This document shows positions 53,982 through 62,960 of a stretch of 64,000 nt of DNA, one piece after another. Source of the DNA: Cyclobacteriaceae bacterium (GTDB lineage: Bacteria > Bacteroidota > Bacteroidia > Cytophagales > Cyclobacteriaceae); assembly GCA_016787755.1 (NCBI GenBank), contig JAEUUA010000025.1, positions 427,660 to 491,659 of the forward strand, read 5' to 3'. Below the pieces are notes generated by a model. That model had not been told where the DNA came from. It saw only the letters and a program-made list of their open reading frames with translations, and did no database searches. Each line of letters begins with the position of its first letter. Positions within the stretch are counted from its first letter, which is position 1. The position numbers were made by a program, and so were the translations under genes.

Positions 53982-54119
53982 AACAGTTGTTAGTTTAGTC
54001 TTCAAAATTAAGGGGTTTACATGGGTTAAAAACTCAAGAACAAAAAAATATTTCAAACAAGATGAAATCCTTCGACAACCTGTAAATTGCACCCTTTTTA
54101 GCGCCTGAATTCTCTTTAA

Positions 54120-55451
54120 ATGCCCAAATTAATAACCACGCGCACGCGTATCGCAGATCTGGGAAAACCCCGGGTAATTATAATTGGGGGTGGGTTTGGT
54201 GGTCTTGAAGTAATTAAAGGACTACGGCACCATAAAGTACAAGTGGTTCTTTTTGATAAACATAATCATCATACCTTCCAGCCTTTGCTTTATCAGGTAG
54301 CCACTTCGGGATTAGAAAGCAACTCTATTGTTGCTCCATTCCGAAAATTATTTGGCAAGCAAGAAGATTTCTACTTCCGGCTTGGCGAAGTAAAAAAGAT
54401 AAACTCAGCTGAAAATTATATTGAGACTTCAATTGGCGTAGTAAAGTACGACTATCTGGTAATTGCCACCGGAGCCGTTACCAATTTTTATGGCATGACT
54501 GAGGTCGAAAAATATTCTTCTTCCATGAAGAACATTGTGGATGCGACCAAACTCCGCAACAAGATAATCAGACAATTAGAATATGCCTTATTAACAGAAG
54601 ATTCTGAAGTAATGAATAGCCTGATGGATTTTGTAATTGTTGGCGGTGGTCCTACGGGTGTTGAACTCTCAGGAGCCCTAACCGAATTGAAGAAAAATGT
54701 TTTCCCTAAAGACTACAAAGAATTGGATATGCGGCAAATGGACATCCATTTGATTGAAGCTTCGCCCCGGTTATTGAATGGAATGTCGGTTCAGGCGGGT
54801 GAAAAAGCGTTAGAGTTTCTGACCGAGATGGGCGTAAAAGTTCATTTAAATGCTGCTGTAAAATCGTATGATGGATATGAAGTTATACTGAGCAGTGGAG
54901 AAAAGCTTATTTCAAAGTCATTGATCTGGGCAGCAGGTGTAAAAGGAAATCCAATCGAAGGAATAGATCCTGATGTAATTGCGCGCGGAAATCGCTTGCG
55001 TGTAGATCAATACAATCGTGTAAAAGGCCACGAAAACATTTTCGCTATTGGAGATGTCGCTCTTATGGAAGGTGATGAGAAATTCCCGAATGGTCACCCC
55101 ATGATGGCACCTCCTTCGCAACAGCAAGGAAAATTGCTAGCAAAGAATATTAAGAACTTAACGTCTAACAAACCCCTAAAACCATTTAGGTACTTTGATA
55201 AAGGCTCTATGGCAACCATTGGCCGCAATAAAGCGGTGGTAGATATAAAAGGCGTTCGCTTTCAAGGTGCATTTGCCTGGTATGTTTGGATGTTTGTTCA
55301 TTTGATGTCCATTGTTGGATTTCGGAATAAAGTGTTTACCTTTTTCAGCTGGATGTGGAATTACTTTTCGTACGACAGAAGTAATCGACTGATAATTGGA
55401 AGGAATGAAGAAAAGATTAACCAGGAAGAACTTAGCAAGCAAAGTGCCTGA
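54120..55451 (+). CDS. Type II NADH dehydrogenase-like FAD oxidoreductase
   Basis: 443 residues of the NDH-2 type. The FAD-binding motif is RVIIIGGGFGGLEVIKGL (G-x-G-x-x-G), the NADH motif is DFVIVGGGPTGVELSGALTE, and the C-terminal FAD site includes ENIFAIGDVALMEGDEKFPN and MAPPSQQQGKLLAKNI. The C-terminal 60 residues contain hydrophobic-aromatic segments (FAWYVWMFVHLMSIVGF) that serve as the membrane dock. It oxidises NADH and reduces quinone without pumping protons. Its stop (TGA, 55449-55451) overlaps the start of the kup-like gene. Confidence 0.92.
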   Translation: MPKLITTRTRIADLGKPRVIIIGGGFGGLEVIKGLRHHKVQVVLFDKHNHHTFQPLLYQVATSGLESNSIVAPFRKLFGKQEDFYFRLGEVKKINSAENYIETSIGVVKYDYLVIATGAVTNFYGMTEVEKYSSSMKNIVDATKLRNKIIRQLEYALLTEDSEVMNSLMDFVIVGGGPTGVELSGALTELKKNVFPKDYKELDMRQMDIHLIEASPRLLNGMSVQAGEKALEFLTEMGVKVHLNAAVKSYDGYEVILSSGEKLISKSLIWAAGVKGNPIEGIDPDVIARGNRLRVDQYNRVKGHENIFAIGDVALMEGDEKFPNGHPMMAPPSQQQGKLLAKNIKNLTSNKPLKPFRYFDKGSMATIGRNKAVVDIKGVRFQGAFAWYVWMFVHLMSIVGFRNKVFTFFSWMWNYFSYDRSNRLIIGRNEEKINQEELSKQSA

Positions 55452-57451
55452 TGGATTCTAAAGATTCGAAATTAAATAAGGTATCAACAGCGGGTGTATT
55501 GGTAGCCATGGGTATTATCTATGGCGACATAGGCACCTCACCAATCTACACTCTTCGATTTATTGTGGGTGATCATATCATTACGGAAGATTTAATCTTT
55601 GGAGGATTATCATGTGTCTTCTGGACGCTCACCTTAGTAACTACCATCAAATATGTTTACCTCGCTTTAAGTGCAGATAACAAAGGGGAAGGCGGAATCT
55701 TTGCCTTATACGCGCTGGTTCGCAGATACAAAGCCGGTTGGGTTATCTTTCCCGCTATTATTGGCTGTTGCACGTTGATTGCTGATGGATTTATAACGCC
55801 TGCGATCAGTGTAACCTCCGCCATTGAAGGCTTACGGAGTTTAAATCCCGACATTACCGAACAAACTATTATTACCATTGTAATTGCTATTCTGTTAGGA
55901 CTTTTTCTTTTTCAACAATTTGGAAGTAGCGTAGTGGGCAAAACATTTGGACCTGTTATGCTCGTGTGGTTCTTATTTATTGGCTCTCTCGGCATGTTCC
56001 ATCTTGTCGAAAATTTTTCAGTACTTAAGGCATTAAACCCGATTTACGCGTATGATCTGCTGGTGAAATATCCCGGTGGGTTTTGGATTTTAGGTGCCGT
56101 ATTTCTTTGTACAACAGGAGCTGAAGCCATGTACTCAGATTTGGGACATTGTGGAAAATCCAATATTCGACTGGGTTGGGTGTTCGTAAAAGTATGTTTG
56201 TTATTAAGTTACTTTGGACAAGGTGCATGGTTGTTAGAACACCAAGGCACTAAATTGAATGGTGCGATTCCTTTCTTTGAAATCATGCCTCAGTTCCTTT
56301 TGTTCTTTGGGGTCATCATCGCCACCATGGCAACCATCATTGCCAGTCAGGCATTAATTTCGGGAACATTCACGTTAGTAAACGAAGCCATGAAATTAAA
56401 ACTTTGGCCAGCAACACGTGTACGTTACCCAAGTCAGGTAAAAGGCCAGATCTATATCCCCTCAATCAATTGGATTTTAATGTTTGGATGTATCCTGGTG
56501 GTTCTCTATTTCAAAGAATCAGATGCTATGCAATCAGCGTATGGATTAGCAATCACGTTTGATATGTTGATGACTACCTCGTTGCTAACCTATTATTTCT
56601 CTACCTCAAAAAAATCTACCGTTCGAACTATGCTGATAGCGGTTTCATTCTTTTCTATTGAAGGCGCATTCCTTGTTTCGAATTTAAGTAAGTTTAGTCA
56701 TGGTGGATGGTTTTCATTTAGTATCGCCTTCATCTTCTTCTTGATGATGTATATACTACTAAGAGCTAGAATCCTAAGAGACCGTCACACTGAGTTTGTC
56801 GATCTAAAACATTATGTGCCCCTCATTCAAGATTTGCAAGCTGATACATCCGTACCGAAGGAAGCTACCAACTTAGTGTACATGGCGGTAGCCAATAGTA
56901 AGCGGTATATTGATTCAAACATCATCTACTCAATTTTTAAAAAGAGGCCCAAGCGAGCCGATGTTTATTGGTTTGTACACGTTGATACGGTGGATAGTCC
57001 GTATACCTCTAAATATTCTGTGGATACCATTATCCCGAAAAAGTGTTTTTTTATTCGAATCAAATTAGGTTTTAAATCTGATCATCGGGTGAACTTACTG
57101 TTTAATAAAATTTTACACGACATGGCCGAGGCTGCTGAAATTGATGTGATCAGCCATTACGATTCTCTACAAAAACATAGCATGCCAGCCGATTTTAAAT
57201 TTATTATTCTACACTCGTTGGCTTCCGTGGATAGTGAAATTTCAACGTTCGATAACTTAATCATTCAGGGTTATCGGTTCATAAAAAATCATAGTCTGTC
57301 AACCGAAGAAATGTATGGCCTGGAACTCGCCAACGTTGAAGTTGAAAGAGTTCCGATCATGGTGGGTCCCCCGGCTAAAGTGCGCATAAAACGCGAGAAG
57401 GAAGACGCAGAACGCGCAAAAGAGTCGCTTTATTACGGGCACAATGATTGA
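55451..57451 (+). CDS. kup: KUP/HAK/KT family K+ transporter
   Basis: 666 residues. It starts near VSTAGVLVAMGIIYGDIGTS (the KUP G-D-I-G-T-S motif), has about 12 membrane segments (IKYVYLALSADNKGEGGIFA, IIGCCTLIADGFITPAISVT, GAEAMYSDLGHCGKSNIRLG, ATIIASQALISGTFTLVNEA) and a C-terminal cytosolic domain of about 200 residues ending REKEDAERAKESLYYGHND. It takes up K+ with H+. It overlaps the NDH-2 stop by one base (TGATG), so coupled translation is likely. A second K+ system (TrkH/KtrA) lies at 30.4-33.0 kb. Confidence 0.95.
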   Translation: MDSKDSKLNKVSTAGVLVAMGIIYGDIGTSPIYTLRFIVGDHIITEDLIFGGLSCVFWTLTLVTTIKYVYLALSADNKGEGGIFALYALVRRYKAGWVIFPAIIGCCTLIADGFITPAISVTSAIEGLRSLNPDITEQTIITIVIAILLGLFLFQQFGSSVVGKTFGPVMLVWFLFIGSLGMFHLVENFSVLKALNPIYAYDLLVKYPGGFWILGAVFLCTTGAEAMYSDLGHCGKSNIRLGWVFVKVCLLLSYFGQGAWLLEHQGTKLNGAIPFFEIMPQFLLFFGVIIATMATIIASQALISGTFTLVNEAMKLKLWPATRVRYPSQVKGQIYIPSINWILMFGCILVVLYFKESDAMQSAYGLAITFDMLMTTSLLTYYFSTSKKSTVRTMLIAVSFFSIEGAFLVSNLSKFSHGGWFSFSIAFIFFLMMYILLRARILRDRHTEFVDLKHYVPLIQDLQADTSVPKEATNLVYMAVANSKRYIDSNIIYSIFKKRPKRADVYWFVHVDTVDSPYTSKYSVDTIIPKKCFFIRIKLGFKSDHRVNLLFNKILHDMAEAAEIDVISHYDSLQKHSMPADFKFIILHSLASVDSEISTFDNLIIQGYRFIKNHSLSTEEMYGLELANVEVERVPIMVGPPAKVRIKREKEDAERAKESLYYGHND

Positions 57452-57602
57452 TCGATAGCGGACGATTTCGTTCATAAACGACCGAACATACTTTTGAAGA
57501 CTGCTCAATTTAGGCGAAAAAATATGTTTTAGTATTGGCATTGTATTGGAATAAGGGAGATGGCTCTGAAATAGAATTAATAACTCACCCTACATAACTC
57601 CA

Positions 57603-59969
57603 ATGCTAAAAAATTACTTAAAAATTGCCTTCCGGAGTCTTCTAAAAAATTCCGTTTACTCCTTCATCAATATTTCAGGACTCTCTATTGGAATTGCAAG
57701 TGCAGTGTTAATCCTGTTGTGGGTTTACGATGAATATTCATACGATCGATTCCAAAAAAACTACCATTCAGTTTATAAGCTATATCAAAGTCAGCAATGG
57801 GCGCAGGGCATTGGCACCGGCACTTCTATGCCCTATCCAATGATGGAAGTTATCAAAGACAAATCAAGCCAGATAAAACATGTGGTAATGACCAATTGGG
57901 GCGAGGGAAATATGCTTCAAGTTGGAGAGAAGCGATTAAATAAATTCGGCTTGAGTGCTACAGAAGATTTCTTTAAAGTTTTTAGTTACTCCTTGATCAA
58001 AGGCGACCCGAATACAGCCTTGGCCGATCCCACTTCTATTGTAATCACCGAATCTACAGCAAAAGCTTTTTTAATTGATGAGGATCCAATTAATCAATTA
58101 ATTAAAGTTGACAATGGTCAGGAGTTAAAAGTAACGGGTGTGGTTCAGGATGCTCCTCGACAATCCTTTATCGAGTTTGATTACATATTACCATTCGCTT
58201 ACTATGAAGCTACAAATAGTTGGGTACGTTATTCTAAAAATAATTGGAACAACAACTCTTTCCAAATGTATGTGCAACTGCAGCCAAATGCCGGTGAAGC
58301 CGATGTGAATAATAGCATCAAAGACATTATTAAAGATAATAACAACAAAGCCCCTACTGCAAAACTCTTTCTTCATCCAATGAGTAAATGGAGACTTTAC
58401 TCAACCTTCGAACATGGGATTAATACTGGCGGCATGATTGAATATGTGCGACTGTTCACCGCCATCGCACTATTTGTTTTAATTATTGCCTGCATCAACT
58501 TTATGAATTTGGCAACCGCTCGAAGCGAAAGTCGCGCACGCGAAGTAGGAATTCGCAAAAGTGTTGGATCAAAAAGAAAAGAATTGATTTTCCAATTCCT
58601 GGGCGAATCTGTGTTGGTCACCTTTATTTCTTCGGTACTAGCGATTGTGCTTGTAGAACTTGTATTGCCATCCTACAATCAATTAGTAAATAAACACATC
58701 TCGATTGACTACTCAAATCCTTGGTTGTGGTCTGTCGCTGTGGGATGGATTTTAGTTATTGGAATTTTTTCTGGGAGCTACCCAGCTTTTTACCTTTCTT
58801 CCTTTCAACCTATAAAAGTATTGAAAGGTAAAGTGAATATAGGCAAGGGTGCCACCACACCACGCAAAGTGCTGGTTACGCTTCAATTTGGATTCTCCAT
58901 CTTTCTCATCATTGGAACGATTGTAATCTATCAGCAGATTATGCATGTGAAAAATCGAGACATGGGCTATGATCGTGAAAATTTAATACAAATCTGGACC
59001 AACTCAGAATTGGAAACTAACTTCGAAACGGTAAGGCAAGAATTAGTTCGAACCGGGGTTGTAAAGTCAGTTTGTAAAAGTAATAGTCCTATTACATCTA
59101 TCTTTTCAAGTAACGAAGTGAAATGGGAAGGCATGCCAACAGAACAACGCGTTTCCTTTACTACAATCGCCACGGAATATGATTATACCGAAACCATGGG
59201 GATAAAAATGGTGGAAGGGCGCGACTTCTCAAGAGACTTTAAAAGCGATTCGATGGCGGTTATCGTAAATCAGGCTGCTGTTGATCTGATGGCGATGGAT
59301 AATCCCATCGGTAAGAAAATAACGTATAATAATCAACAACTTGAAATCATTGGGGTAATCCCTAATGTGGTGATGGATTCGCCTTATCAACCGGTAGAGG
59401 CTATGACTATCGTTTTCAGTCCGGACTGGAGCAGTACAATAACCTTGCGGCTAAACAAAAGTGACAACTTACCTGAATCCATTAATCAACTAGAAGGCGT
59501 TTTCAAAAAACTAAATCCAAGCTATCCTTTTCAATATAGATTCGCAGATGCGGACTTTGAGAAAAAGTTTTCTACCATTAACTTAATCAGCAGGCTGGCA
59601 ACAATCTTCTCTTCGCTTGCAATCATTATCACATGTTTGGGTCTTTTCGGATTAGCGGCTTTTACTGCCGAACAACGCACCAAAGAAGTGGGTATCCGCA
59701 AAGTTATGGGAGCCTCCATTTCCAGTCTGGTAATTCTCATCTCAAAAGATTTTTCAAAGCTTGTAATTTTTGGTTTTATGATTTCCGGACCGATAGCCTG
59801 GTGGTTTCTAACTAATTTCCTTGAACGCTACACATACCGAATTTCAATTATGTGGTGGATATTACCAATGGCTGGAGCAGCCGCCCTTTTGTTGGCTTTA
59901 ATCATCGTGAGCACCCAGGCCTGGAAGGCAGCAACCGTCAACCCCTCAAAAAGTTTGAGAAGTGAATAA
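57603..59969 (+). CDS. FtsX/MacB-type ABC permease, copy 1
   Basis: 788 residues with two MacB_PCD-FtsX halves. The N-terminal helix is SLLKNSVYSFINISGLSIGI, then a periplasmic domain, three helices beginning IALFVLIIACINFMNLATAR and EVGIRKSVGSKRKELIFQFL, GIFSGSYPAFYLSSFQPIKV, a second periplasmic domain (IKMVEGRDFSRDFKSD), and final helices with KEVGIRKVMGASISSLVILI. The C-terminus is WKAATVNPSKSLRSE. This matches tandem permeases of Cytophagales that use an ATPase encoded elsewhere. Thirty-three bases separate it from copy 2. Confidence 0.93.
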   Translation: MLKNYLKIAFRSLLKNSVYSFINISGLSIGIASAVLILLWVYDEYSYDRFQKNYHSVYKLYQSQQWAQGIGTGTSMPYPMMEVIKDKSSQIKHVVMTNWGEGNMLQVGEKRLNKFGLSATEDFFKVFSYSLIKGDPNTALADPTSIVITESTAKAFLIDEDPINQLIKVDNGQELKVTGVVQDAPRQSFIEFDYILPFAYYEATNSWVRYSKNNWNNNSFQMYVQLQPNAGEADVNNSIKDIIKDNNNKAPTAKLFLHPMSKWRLYSTFEHGINTGGMIEYVRLFTAIALFVLIIACINFMNLATARSESRAREVGIRKSVGSKRKELIFQFLGESVLVTFISSVLAIVLVELVLPSYNQLVNKHISIDYSNPWLWSVAVGWILVIGIFSGSYPAFYLSSFQPIKVLKGKVNIGKGATTPRKVLVTLQFGFSIFLIIGTIVIYQQIMHVKNRDMGYDRENLIQIWTNSELETNFETVRQELVRTGVVKSVCKSNSPITSIFSSNEVKWEGMPTEQRVSFTTIATEYDYTETMGIKMVEGRDFSRDFKSDSMAVIVNQAAVDLMAMDNPIGKKITYNNQQLEIIGVIPNVVMDSPYQPVEAMTIVFSPDWSSTITLRLNKSDNLPESINQLEGVFKKLNPSYPFQYRFADADFEKKFSTINLISRLATIFSSLAIIITCLGLFGLAAFTAEQRTKEVGIRKVMGASISSLVILISKDFSKLVIFGFMISGPIAWWFLTNFLERYTYRISIMWWILPMAGAAALLLALIIVSTQAWKAATVNPSKSLRSE

Positions 59970-60002
59970 AAATATATTTACAAAGACTAAAGCATAACGG
60001 TC

Positions 60003-62432
60003 ATGCTACGCAACTATTTTAAAATCGCCCTTCGAAACATAATTCACAACAGGGTTTATTCAGCTATAAACATTTTCGGGTTAGCCTTAGGGATAGCTTG
60101 CTGTTTGCTTCTAACACTCTACATCCAAGACGAAATTAGTTATGATAAACACCACGAACGAGGGGATGATTTGTATCGAATCGTAACTAACTTTCAAACT
60201 GAAGTGGGGTTCAATAAGCAAGGCGCTGTTTCTCCACCTATCGCTATGACATTGAAAGATGAAGTACCTGAAATCGAAGCAGCAGTTAGAGTCTTGAACC
60301 CAATTGGAGTTAGTCAAAGTTTAATTCGATATCAAGAAAATCTATTTTATGAAAAAAATGGAATGCTGACGGATTCAACATTATTTGATTTATTCACCTA
60401 CAATTTAAAAGAAGGCAATCCAAAAAAAGCACTTGTTGAAGCCAACTCTGTTGTTATTTCTGAAACGCTTTCTCAAAAACTTTTTGGAAACGAGCCGGCT
60501 CTTAATAAAGTTATTTCTATCAGTCAAGGTGGTAAATTGACGGACTACAAAGTGACGGGGGTTTTTCTTGAAAGTTTCAATAGCCACATAAAAGCAAATT
60601 TCTTTACCTCCATGACCAGCGAGGGAATGGGAGAATACATCACTAAAAATAAAGAAGCTGCTAATGAATGGGCCGGACAAAATTTTGTTCCCTCCTACCT
60701 GAAATTAATACCGGGACATGATCCAGCAGTGGTAACGGAAAAGATTAATGAAGTTTTGCTGCGGCATGGTGCAGAGGCAATGAAAGCATTAGGTCTCCAT
60801 AAAACTCTTTCCATTGAACCCGTGACAGATATTTACCTGAAATCAGATACTAGTAAAAATCCACGGATAACCTACATCTATGTGGTAGGATCCCTTGCGC
60901 TGTTCATACTACTGATCGCATGCATCAACTTTATGAATTTATCAACTGCAAAAGCTACCAAACGTGCATCTGAAATTGGAATCCGTAAAACCATGGGCGC
61001 CTTTCGGTCTTCCTTAGTGAGTCAGATTTTGGGCGAGGCCATGATCATTGTATTTATGTCTATTCTCGTAAGCCTCGTGATTGTTCAGTTAGCACTTCCA
61101 TTTTTCAATCTGCTTACTGACAAAAATATTTCTTTCAACTCAGAAAATATTCCGTACTTCATTGCCACCCTGGTTGGATTGGCTATTGTTACTGGTTTAC
61201 TGGCTGGAAGTTATCCTGCCTTCTATCTTTCTTCATTTCAACCTGCTCAAGTTTTAAAAGGCAAATTGAATCTTGGGAACTCTGCAGGCCGCCTCCGTCA
61301 AGCATTGGTTGTATTTCAATTCACTATTGCCATTATTCTGGCTTGTGGAATTTTCATCATTTCACGTCAATTAGATTTTATGATTGAGCAAGACTTAGGG
61401 TTCGATGCGCAAGCTAAAATTGTGCTACCGCTACGAACGGAAGAAGCGCACAACCAATACGATGCACTGAGGCGAACGATTGAAGGTAATAGCAATATAA
61501 CTGCAGTCTCAGGATCCACCTACATACCAGGCACCACGATTTATAGTGACATGATGTATTACCCGGATGGCGGGAACATGGATAAAGCGGTTGATATTAG
61601 ACGCAATCGTGTTGACGCTGGCTATATTGAACTACTAAACATCAAACTGCTGGCCGGCAGAACTTTTACAGACAACAGAGAAATGGATGCTGAATCAAAA
61701 CTGATTTTAAATAAAACGGCTGTGACTAAGCTTGGCTTTACACCTGATAAAATTGTAGGTCAATATTTACATTTTGAATGGCAAGGCCAAAAATATGATT
61801 TTGAAGTGATTGGTGTGATTGAAGATTATCATCAAAATTCGCTGCATGAAGAGCTTAAGCCTACCTTATTTGAACTAGCAAGTACTACGGAACCTTATGA
61901 CTACATGATTGCCTCCGTTTCTTCGACCAATTTTGAGCAAACCACTCAATTTATGGAAAGTACCTGGAAGTCATTAATCAACGACACTCCTTTTGAATAT
62001 TCCTTTCTCGATCAAAATATTCAAAAGCAATACAATGAAGATAGAAGAATTTCTAAAATCATCACCAGTTTTGGATTGATAGCTATGGTAATCTGTGGAT
62101 TAGGTCTTTATGGACTCTCTTCTTACATGGCCGAAAGACGTTTTAAAGAAATTGGAATTCGTAAAGTAATGGGTGCAAGTATTCCACAAATTGTTTCTCT
62201 TATGTCTAAAGAATTTTTAAAACTTGTGTTGCTCGCTTTTATCATTGCAGTTCCAATAGCATGGTATTGCATGACCAAATGGCTTGAAGGATTCTCTTAT
62301 AAAACTCCAATAGGCTGGACGGTATTTGCGCTAGCCGGTGTTCTAGCCATTGGGATTGCATTAATCACGGTAAGTTTTGAATCCATCAAATCAGCCGTGA
62401 GCAATCCGGTTGATAGTTTGAGAAGTGAATGA
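60003..62432 (+). CDS. FtsX/MacB-type ABC permease, copy 2
   Basis: 809 residues with the same layout as copy 1: NIIHNRVYSAINIFGLALGI, a periplasmic domain, LFILLIACINFMNLSTAKAT, EIGIRKTMGAFRSSLVSQIL, GLLAGSYPAFYLSSFQPAQV, a second periplasmic domain (IKLLAGRTFTDNREMDAESK) and FKEIGIRKVMGASIPQIVSL. The C-terminus is SIKSAVSNPVDSLRSE. The conserved ends with divergent periplasmic domains suggest different substrates or signals. A third copy follows 28 bases later. Confidence 0.93.
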   Translation: MLRNYFKIALRNIIHNRVYSAINIFGLALGIACCLLLTLYIQDEISYDKHHERGDDLYRIVTNFQTEVGFNKQGAVSPPIAMTLKDEVPEIEAAVRVLNPIGVSQSLIRYQENLFYEKNGMLTDSTLFDLFTYNLKEGNPKKALVEANSVVISETLSQKLFGNEPALNKVISISQGGKLTDYKVTGVFLESFNSHIKANFFTSMTSEGMGEYITKNKEAANEWAGQNFVPSYLKLIPGHDPAVVTEKINEVLLRHGAEAMKALGLHKTLSIEPVTDIYLKSDTSKNPRITYIYVVGSLALFILLIACINFMNLSTAKATKRASEIGIRKTMGAFRSSLVSQILGEAMIIVFMSILVSLVIVQLALPFFNLLTDKNISFNSENIPYFIATLVGLAIVTGLLAGSYPAFYLSSFQPAQVLKGKLNLGNSAGRLRQALVVFQFTIAIILACGIFIISRQLDFMIEQDLGFDAQAKIVLPLRTEEAHNQYDALRRTIEGNSNITAVSGSTYIPGTTIYSDMMYYPDGGNMDKAVDIRRNRVDAGYIELLNIKLLAGRTFTDNREMDAESKLILNKTAVTKLGFTPDKIVGQYLHFEWQGQKYDFEVIGVIEDYHQNSLHEELKPTLFELASTTEPYDYMIASVSSTNFEQTTQFMESTWKSLINDTPFEYSFLDQNIQKQYNEDRRISKIITSFGLIAMVICGLGLYGLSSYMAERRFKEIGIRKVMGASIPQIVSLMSKEFLKLVLLAFIIAVPIAWYCMTKWLEGFSYKTPIGWTVFALAGVLAIGIALITVSFESIKSAVSNPVDSLRSE

Positions 62433-62460
62433 AAAAGCATTAAAAATCTCAAAGACATAA

Positions 62461-62939
62461 ATGCTACGCAATTATTTAATAATCGCTTTCCACAGTTTAG
62501 CTCGTAATTCAGTTTACGCTTTCATTAATATTGTCGGACTTTCTATTGGCATTGCCTGTAGCATTCTTATTCTATTATGGGTTGCCGATGAGCTTACCTT
62601 CGATACCTACTTTTCAAAATATGATTCAATCTATCAGGTAAAGCAAAATAGCAAGGTAGATAGTGGAATAAGCACCCGCCCTTTTATTCCACTCCCCTTA
62701 TTTGCGATTCTTCAACAACAAGACAGTCGCATAAAAAATACAGCAATTACTATTAATCAAACGGCTCTGCTAACTGTGGGCGACCATAAAATCAACAAAA
62801 ATATCCTATACGAATAAAGTGTCCCTTGTGGGTATTTCTATTGGCAGGGCTTGTTACGTTAGTTCTAACAATTTTAATAGTGAGTACTCAGGCACTGAGG
62901 GCAGCAAAGATAAATCCATCTCAGAGCTTAAGAAGTGAA
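62461..62939 (+). pseudogene. FtsX/MacB-type permease, copy 3, internally deleted
   Basis: The first 118 residues (62461-62817) match the N-terminal membrane helix and start of the periplasmic domain (SLARNSVYAFINIVGLSIGI, CSILILLWVADELTFDTYFS) and then stop. From about 62814 another frame encodes only the final helix and tail of the same family: WVFLLAGLVTLVLTILIVST, then QALRAAKINPSQSLRSE, which aligns with the last 40 residues of copies 1 and 2. About 1.9 kb of middle sequence is missing compared with intact copies. The terminal stop is also lost: GAA is followed by TAT CAA, leaving the frame open into copy 4. Non-functional as a permease. Confidence 0.85.
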
Positions 62940-62960
62940 TATCAATTTTATACAATTAGC

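Noticed and set aside
57480..57602. Sigma-54-like TTGGCA...TTGG upstream of the permease array
   Set aside because: The spacing between the GG and second GG is one base short and the -12 GC is absent.
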